Shown: piece after piece, positions 58,253 through 64,000 of the stretch
Layout of the letters: each line of letters starts with the position of its first letter
Numbering within the stretch: position 1 is the first letter of the stretch
Assembly: GCA_009869945.1 (NCBI GenBank)
Contig: WIXG01000117.1
Span: 1 to 64,000, forward strand
Direction of reading: 5' to 3'
Length of the DNA: 64,000 nucleotides
DNA from: Mesaphorura yosii
Lineage: Eukaryota > Arthropoda > Collembola > Poduromorpha > Tullbergiidae
Translations under genes and position numbers: made by a program
The notes under the pieces: model-generated
What the model was told of the DNA's origin: nothing
Database searches by the model: none
Seen by the model: only the letters and a program-made list of their open reading frames with translations

Positions 58253-61200
58253 TTATGATTCTTTCGATACTTTCCGGTGTGCAACTAGCTGGCCTTGGAT
58301 GCTGGACTTTGTTTCTAGGATAGACAGAAGAATCATTAGCGATAAGCTCTCATTTTCCACAGCAATTAAACGAGGCAGAAGTGATACCTTTTCTGAATTT
58401 GAAACTGTCTCACTGGATGAGTTGGCCTTCAAGTTACTTCTCGAGATGGAATTGGACTGCGAAATATACAGGAATTGTAAACCAAGGGCTTCCCTGACCT
58501 TTGCATTCAGTAGGCAATGGAAGGTGAACAGGAAGATTCCCTGGAATTGGACAAATGTTTCTTGAAAATGAGAAGAGGCAACGCCTGTAATCAAAATGTT
58601 AACCTGGGCTGTGTTCAAGACCGTGAAAATGTATGCTGCAGTGTTTGACACCGTGGCATTGTTCAGGAACATAAAGTAGCCCGAAATCCAAGTGACTCCA
58701 AGAAGGGTGGCTGTGGAAAATGAGCCGCGAAGAAGCATTCTGAAAGGCAGTTCATTTTCATTTAAATAGAGCCTGGCAAGACTGTTTTTGCCGGGCCGAA
58801 GTAGAAAAGGCATTTGTGAACATACACGAACTGTGATCCCTTCTTTTGAGAACTTCGATGAGACGACAGATTATTACTGGCAAGCTTGTGTGCTGTCCTC
58901 AGTGAAATAATTAAAATCATGAAATTGACTGCGAGAATGATTGAAATGGGTCCGAGAAACGCCCAAATATAATTTCCTTCTAACCAGCAGCTGCAATCAT
59001 AAATGAAATTAGTAACTCTGCGAGGTGAGATTATTGAGACGTACAAAGCATCACCGCCATACGCGTCTCCCACTTCTCCCTTGATTGCGCTAGCAATGAG
59101 TGTAGCAGAAACCACAATCAATGGGGCGCCATAAGCTGCCACTGCTTGATGTATCATGTAATCGTGACCACTCTCAAAAACATGCACGACCATCCGATAA
59201 AGCAAAATTCCTTCGAAACACATCCACATAAATGCGCAGAGTAGAAAATAGTGAATCACAACGGCCGTCACTGTACAAGTTGTCTGAAATATTCAACATG
59301 CAAATGGATGGACGTCAATTACATCAACGAGTACTGGAAATCGTTGTATTGGGTGTTGAGAAACTGTTCCGGTTTACGTACTTTGTTGGTCAATACGTGA
59401 TGCCTGTCCATCAATGTCAGCATCAGGATCATAGCAATCGCAAGGCAAGCGGACAAATGTTTAGTGATTATTGTTCTGGGACTGGTTCCGATGGTACGCA
59501 AGCATGATAAGATCAAAACAGTCAGAAGCAGACAAAATATCGACAATGGAACCAAAATCCATGTAAGGATTTCCAGACCAATATCCCTTCCCTGATAAAA
59601 TTGTGCTAATAGTAAAGCAAGAGCCCTTAGTAGTTGCTATCTTTGCCAATTCTTACCACATAGTCGTGCAAATCCATCAGAAGAGCAAACGCTGAAATTA
59701 TTGACAAACTTCACTCATTCTGCAATAGTCTTACAATGAGGTGGTGTTAAGAAACTGCGTAGGTTACGAGTTTTACCTGTCAAATGAAAACATTCGCAAA
59801 TGGATACACCACTATCGACACGGACCAGGACACAGCCATCGGTTGACCAAGTTCTTTGCATCACATGCAAAATCATGATAGTAGATAGCTAGCAATTCTG
59901 TTTTACAAATGTTTCACTCGATCCCCATTATTATTAGCTTACAAATTTTCCGGGACCCAAAAGGAGCATTTTGCAGAGCCACGAACAGCCTTTCGTGCTT
60001 CTCCAGGGTGAAGCTTTCTCCTGATATGCTGAATCTCGTCGCCCCACGCCGTGACATTGTGCTTGATCACGATTCTGACACCTGTCTTATTAAACTTTAC
60101 ATCCGCGCGCTGGCCTTCGTCTCTTCCAAATGAGAACGACAAGATATTTCCATTTACGATTTTGTCTTCCTTTATCTCAGAGCTGGACGAATAGTAGTTC
60201 GTGGCATTTCCCTCGTAAACTCTGTAAATGTGAAAGTCATCACCACATTGCCAAATGACCTGAATCACTAAAATTAATTCATTTCACTTGTCATCGGCTG
60301 GAAACATGTAATTAGCGTCCGACGGGCCAATTTGCATGCCCACGAACGAAACCGTCGAACTGTCGTCATTCGCGTAAGCCATCCAATCATGAGGCAACTC
60401 AATGTACGAATCCTCCTGAACGTTTGCGTCAAATGGGAAAATTAAGCTCCGGTCGGCTTCGTCATCATTCTGTCTCAACATGACTCCCAGTGCGGGTTTG
60501 AATTGGTTATTCTTGTATTCTCTGAGATAATCAACGTCTGGCACTGATAGAATGGGATATCCCTTGAATACGAGCGTGCTCAAAGCCAGAAGCCTCCCTT
60601 CAGTCTGATTCAGAAAATCCGTGCCGAGTTTTGTGCATTCATTCTGAAAATCAGGTCAGAATGAATTATGAGAACGCGACATCCTAAGTCAATTAGCTCA
60701 CCCTTGAAAGTTGACCCCACAAATTCATATTGATGTACACGTTGTCATAAATTGTCATCACCAAATCCGTCAGATTTTCACATTCGTCTAGATGCTTCTC
60801 CTTCACTAACCTAACTACCATGTACGCCAAGTCCAAGATTTCTCCCATTTCATGTCCATAGTATTTTGCGGCAGAATTTGATGGATTCTGACCCATTTCA
60901 GTTTTGGCCTCTAAGTCCTGTAGCCTTATTGTAGCGTTTTCGTAGCTGAGCGACTCCAGCTTTGAAAGAAAATGCGGCAATTGTTCGGACGGGTAAAGGA
61001 GAAATGTCTTTTTTATTTCTAGCCTACTTACATTAAATAGGTCTTCCCATGCTTCACTTATCCATTTCGTAGAGCAGTTTTTGTATGATGGTTGACCAAA
61101 AAACTCACCGCTGGGTCTACAATACCAGGACATCCACCCGCTTGAGTCACCACTGCAATTACGAGTTGCATAACCCACACAAGCGGTCCATTGCGTTCCT

Positions 61201-61639
61201 TCCTCGTCAACTTGGTCACAAACTTTCTCACCTATGAAGCGTAAGATGATGTTCTTTACTGATTATGTTCGGCTTTCCTAGAAATCTTTGGCTTACAATT
61301 ATCGTCGGAGTTTTCAGGCCATCCTGGTTGCGGCCATTCAGGCAATGGCCACTCAGTTACTGGCCTTCCCGGGAATGGCTTTACGGTTGCTGGCCACTCT
61401 GGTCGTGGCCGTTTAGAGTACGATAATGCTTGCTTCTGCCTGGGCATACGAAAAGATGTACCATTTTCTAAACGTAAGTCATCTTCTCCATCTTTGCCCG
61501 TGACCGGAATCATATCTGTTGTGACACTCAATGTGCTGACTTTCTGACTTGAATTCAGACTAGATGCAAAAATGCTTAGGCTTTGGCAGCAGGTCGCTGT
61601 GAACAGGAAAAATATTCCGACTATTTGTCCCCATTGCAT
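58253..61639 (-). CDS. Adhesion GPCR with Trp-Pro-rich N-terminus
   Basis: Fourth receptor of the family, complete at 883 residues. Exons (-): 61639-61297, 61231-60702, 60643-60288, 60221-59943, 59853-59777, 59691-59657, 59591-59382, 59283-59045, 58990-58832, 58739-58604, 58540-58253; phases close exactly. Signal peptide (MQWGQIVGIFFLFTATCC), then a short linker with repeated WP units (EWP, PEWPQPGWPE), HRM (CDQVDEEGTQWTAC ...), GAIN with YYGHEM, GPS CECFHLTAFALLMD, seven helices and a Ser-rich tail. It lacks the mucin, crystallin or WSC modules of the other three and has lost four of their introns. Closest in layout to the + strand receptors 40-60 kb away, so it is a dispersed, inverted paralogue. 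Confidence 0.9.
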
Positions 61640-62311
61640 TTTCTAAAATCGATCTTCAAACTGAACTGTTTTACTCTGCCGCCTCGACTCCACAAGTTCT
61701 AAAGTGATTCTGACCATTTGCACTGAGTTATTGATTAACTGTGCCAAGTGTTTATTCGGTACCAATCTCGCCGAGAAGTAATATTAAACATGAACAATAT
61801 GGCAGATGCAGCATTAGCATTACAAGCGAAGCATTGCTCGATAAGTGCAAGTACGATAAGACTAATTGGCAGTACACGTCAACCACAACTTCATACAATG
61901 CAATCGGAAATCTTATGCATGTGAATTGATGTCACCTGCAAAGATGATCTCATCATGGCCTGTAATTGGGCCATCGCGTGTTCTTCGTCTCTTCCCATTC
62001 CTATTTTTACTCTTGATCTTATTTTGAATTGATTGAAATCAAGAGACGGCTCTATATTGATGAAATCCAAGTTCGGACGTTCATACAAAAAGCAAGATAG
62101 ATCCATCGACTGAACTGCCAATATGTTCTGTATTGTATGTTGGTCTCAACACTCGATGAGGATCAAAGCTCCTTTGAAAATTTAATGTCAGGATGTAAGT
62201 TGTGATTCTGGCCCAATTCGCGAACTCAATTGGGGGCCAGAGCTCATGATGAGAAGGTTCCGTGTTTGATAGTCGTTTTATTGAGAGTGAGAGGTGTAAA
62301 TTTTTGCAACA
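61640..62311. other. Divergent intergenic region
   Basis: Between the receptor (-) and the ionotropic receptor (+). A missing first exon with a signal peptide for the latter could lie here, but I found no good candidate. Confidence 0.5.
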
Positions 62312-64000
62312 ATGTATATTCCTCAAAATATTACGTGCGAGGAATTTTACTCAAATCCTGCTCTCAATCTCACTGGATTCGTTCTGGTATGGTCGGTGTC
62401 CAAATGCATCGAAGGACAAGATTCAGACAGCTTAGGAGGAAGTTTGATGGGATCGAGTCGAGGAGTGGACGAATTTGTGACAAAAGTTGCGAACGACTAC
62501 TTCACCGAGACGAAACAAGCAAGTGTCTTGCCTCACCTGGTAGCATTCTCAAATCTCAACTCCAACTAAAAATCAATTCATATTCAATGTAGGTCATTCT
62601 CTTGTATGACGAATCTTGGGAGATCAACTCCGTAATTCAGAAGCTGGAAACGACAACGAGAAAGTCTTTTGTCTTGTATTATCTTCCAACCGATGCTGCG
62701 CTATCGCGGCTCATAAAGTCAAGTACGTGAAAGCTGAAAGAAAAAGAAGAGTGCTCAGTTTGCTTGTGTAATTTCCAGAACCGGCGGATCACTTGTCTCA
62801 CCGACTTTTACCGAAAGGAAGTGCTTTCGTCCTTTTCGTAAGAGATCAAGATGGGTTTTCCAACGTATTGCGACTGATGAGTGAGTACCCTTGGTGGTCA
62901 ATCAGGGCCCGGGTTTTGGTTTTGGTGAAAGAAAAGGCATTGGAGCCGACGAAGGTATAACAAGCACATCTCTTATGCCGAGCACTTTGAAATAAGAATG
63001 AAGGAGCCTGTGATGAACCATCTCCGCAATCTACAGGGCATCTTATCGGCAATGGATCGTGAACGAATCTTCAATGGGGTAGTAGCAACTGAAATATCCG
63101 GAAAGGACAACGCAACTTCGTCTGCAGCTATGGACCAGCAGGCAGCAGCTGAGGCGGCCTTGGACTTGGAAAAGGTGGAGTTGGATCTTTATTTAGCCCG
63201 CACAGGGGCATGAATATTTGTCTATTAAGCTGGTTCGATTGATTTCTAGGTGTCAGCATTGAGTGACAACGCATATCTGCAAATAGCCGGTTAGTCACTT
63301 GCTTAGGCATAAAAATGTGACTCAATGTTATGATATGCGGAATTCCAGTGGTTGACCCGTACCCTGCCCCCGGGCAATCCAAGCATGGGTTTATTGGAAG
63401 ATGGGGTGACGGGAAACTCGAGACGAAACGACCAGTTTTCTTAGAAAAGATCGATAACTTGCGTGGCTACACTCTACGCGTGTGTACCTTTGAATTTCCA
63501 CCACTGGTGATACGAAGAGAGACTTCACCAGGCGTTTATGACTACACGGGCTTGGAAGTGAAGATTCTGTCCGAATTGGCGAAAGCAATAAACTTTACTT
63601 ATGAACTGTATGAACCTCCAGATGGAGACAAATGGGGTATTGATGTAAGTCACATTAAGAAAGGGTTGTAGCGCCATGCTCGAATTTATTGTTGTGTACA
63701 AAGTCTGGCAACGGCTCCTGGAGCGGTCTTATTGGAGAAGTGGCTGACAATCGTGCCCAGATTGGATTTGCAAGTATTTTCCTGCTGGACCAACGTGAAA
63801 CGGTAAATTGCACAATTGCGTTCTTATTAAAATAAGTCGAAGTGTCGCCATATAATTTTTGATGAGTTTAAAGGTGGTGGATGTATCCGACGCCTACGAT
63901 CAAGATGCCGGTTGTTTTGCCGTCCCAAGGCCAGAAGCTCTGCAGCATTGGTTGGGTCTTGTGTTACCATTTTCCTGGCAGGTGTGGGCCTGTTTCATCT
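62312..64000 (+). CDS. Divergent ionotropic receptor, iGluR-like (3' partial)
   Basis: Ligand-gated channel of the IR/iGluR superfamily, cut by the right end of the window. Proposed exons: 62312-62518, 62593-62722, 62779-62954, ~63004-63173, 63250-63289, 63349-63644, 63704-63802, 63874-64000 on. After a poorly conserved N-terminal region comes the S1 ligand-binding lobe (LRGYTLRVCTFEFPPLVIR; DYTGLEVKILSELAKAINF; WSGLIGEVADNRAQIGFAS), then LPFSWQVWACFI, the usual start of the first membrane helix. A stop 15 bases before ATG 62312 forces this start unless an upstream exon supplies a signal peptide, which is missing here. The first intron appears to use a GC donor. The fourth exon (Ala/Gln-rich) is the least certain. 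Pore and S2 lobe lie outside, so subfamily cannot be assigned. Confidence 0.8.

Noticed and set aside
61008-61031. Possible 24-base intron in the minus-strand receptor
   Set aside because: Too short to splice; the frame reads through.

Overview
The window is nuclear DNA from an animal with a compact genome, almost certainly a pancrustacean arthropod. Genes are split by short GT-AG introns (mostly 50-120 bases). The gene content points to an arthropod: a gustatory receptor with the TYxxxxxQF tail signature, a divergent ionotropic receptor, sigma-class glutathione transferases and AA15-type copper polysaccharide monooxygenases. A springtail (Collembola) fits best to my eye; a branchiopod such as a water flea cannot be excluded from sequence alone. 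Splice junctions were joined by hand so that reading phase is kept through every exon; single-base coordinate errors are possible.

Left third (1-17.3 kb, + strand): three adhesion GPCRs and one secreted WSC protein. The receptors share a core of hormone-receptor motif (HRM), GAIN domain, GPS cleavage motif and seven helices, but carry different N-termini: a Thr/Ser mucin stalk (gene at 1-3.9 kb), a probable beta/gamma-crystallin fold plus stalk (5.4-9.7 kb), and two WSC-type domains plus stalk (12.5-17.3 kb). The secreted WSC-WSC protein (10.2-11.2 kb) is a paralogue of the last receptor's ectodomain. A fourth receptor of the family lies on the - strand at 58.3-61.6 kb.

17.7-28.4 kb: a tandem array of six AA15-like LPMO genes (+), all keeping both copper-binding histidines but differing in intron content and tails; most have a TATA box 75-100 bases before the start. 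An acidic, tyrosine-rich secreted protein sits among them on the - strand.

28.9-39.2 kb (- strand): a complete neuroligin-like gene with a dead esterase centre, a long upstream intergenic region containing a perfect 24-bp hairpin, and asparagine synthetase domain-containing protein 1 (ASNSD1).

40-52 kb: four sigma-class GST genes (- strand), all with His where the family has its catalytic Tyr. Between them lie a tiny cysteine-rich secreted peptide gene, a complete gustatory receptor and a decayed copy of that receptor's 5' region, and a SINA-like gene with an eroded RING.

52.6-64 kb: a four-helix membrane protein with PPxY motifs, a Ser/Gly/Tyr-rich small protein, the cap-binding repressor 4EHP (eIF4E2), the fourth adhesion GPCR and the 5' part of an ionotropic receptor that runs off the right end.

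There is no operon-like logic here. The coherent theme is local duplication of environment-facing families (polysaccharide oxidation, detoxification, chemosensation, adhesion signalling) with domain shuffling on a conserved receptor core.
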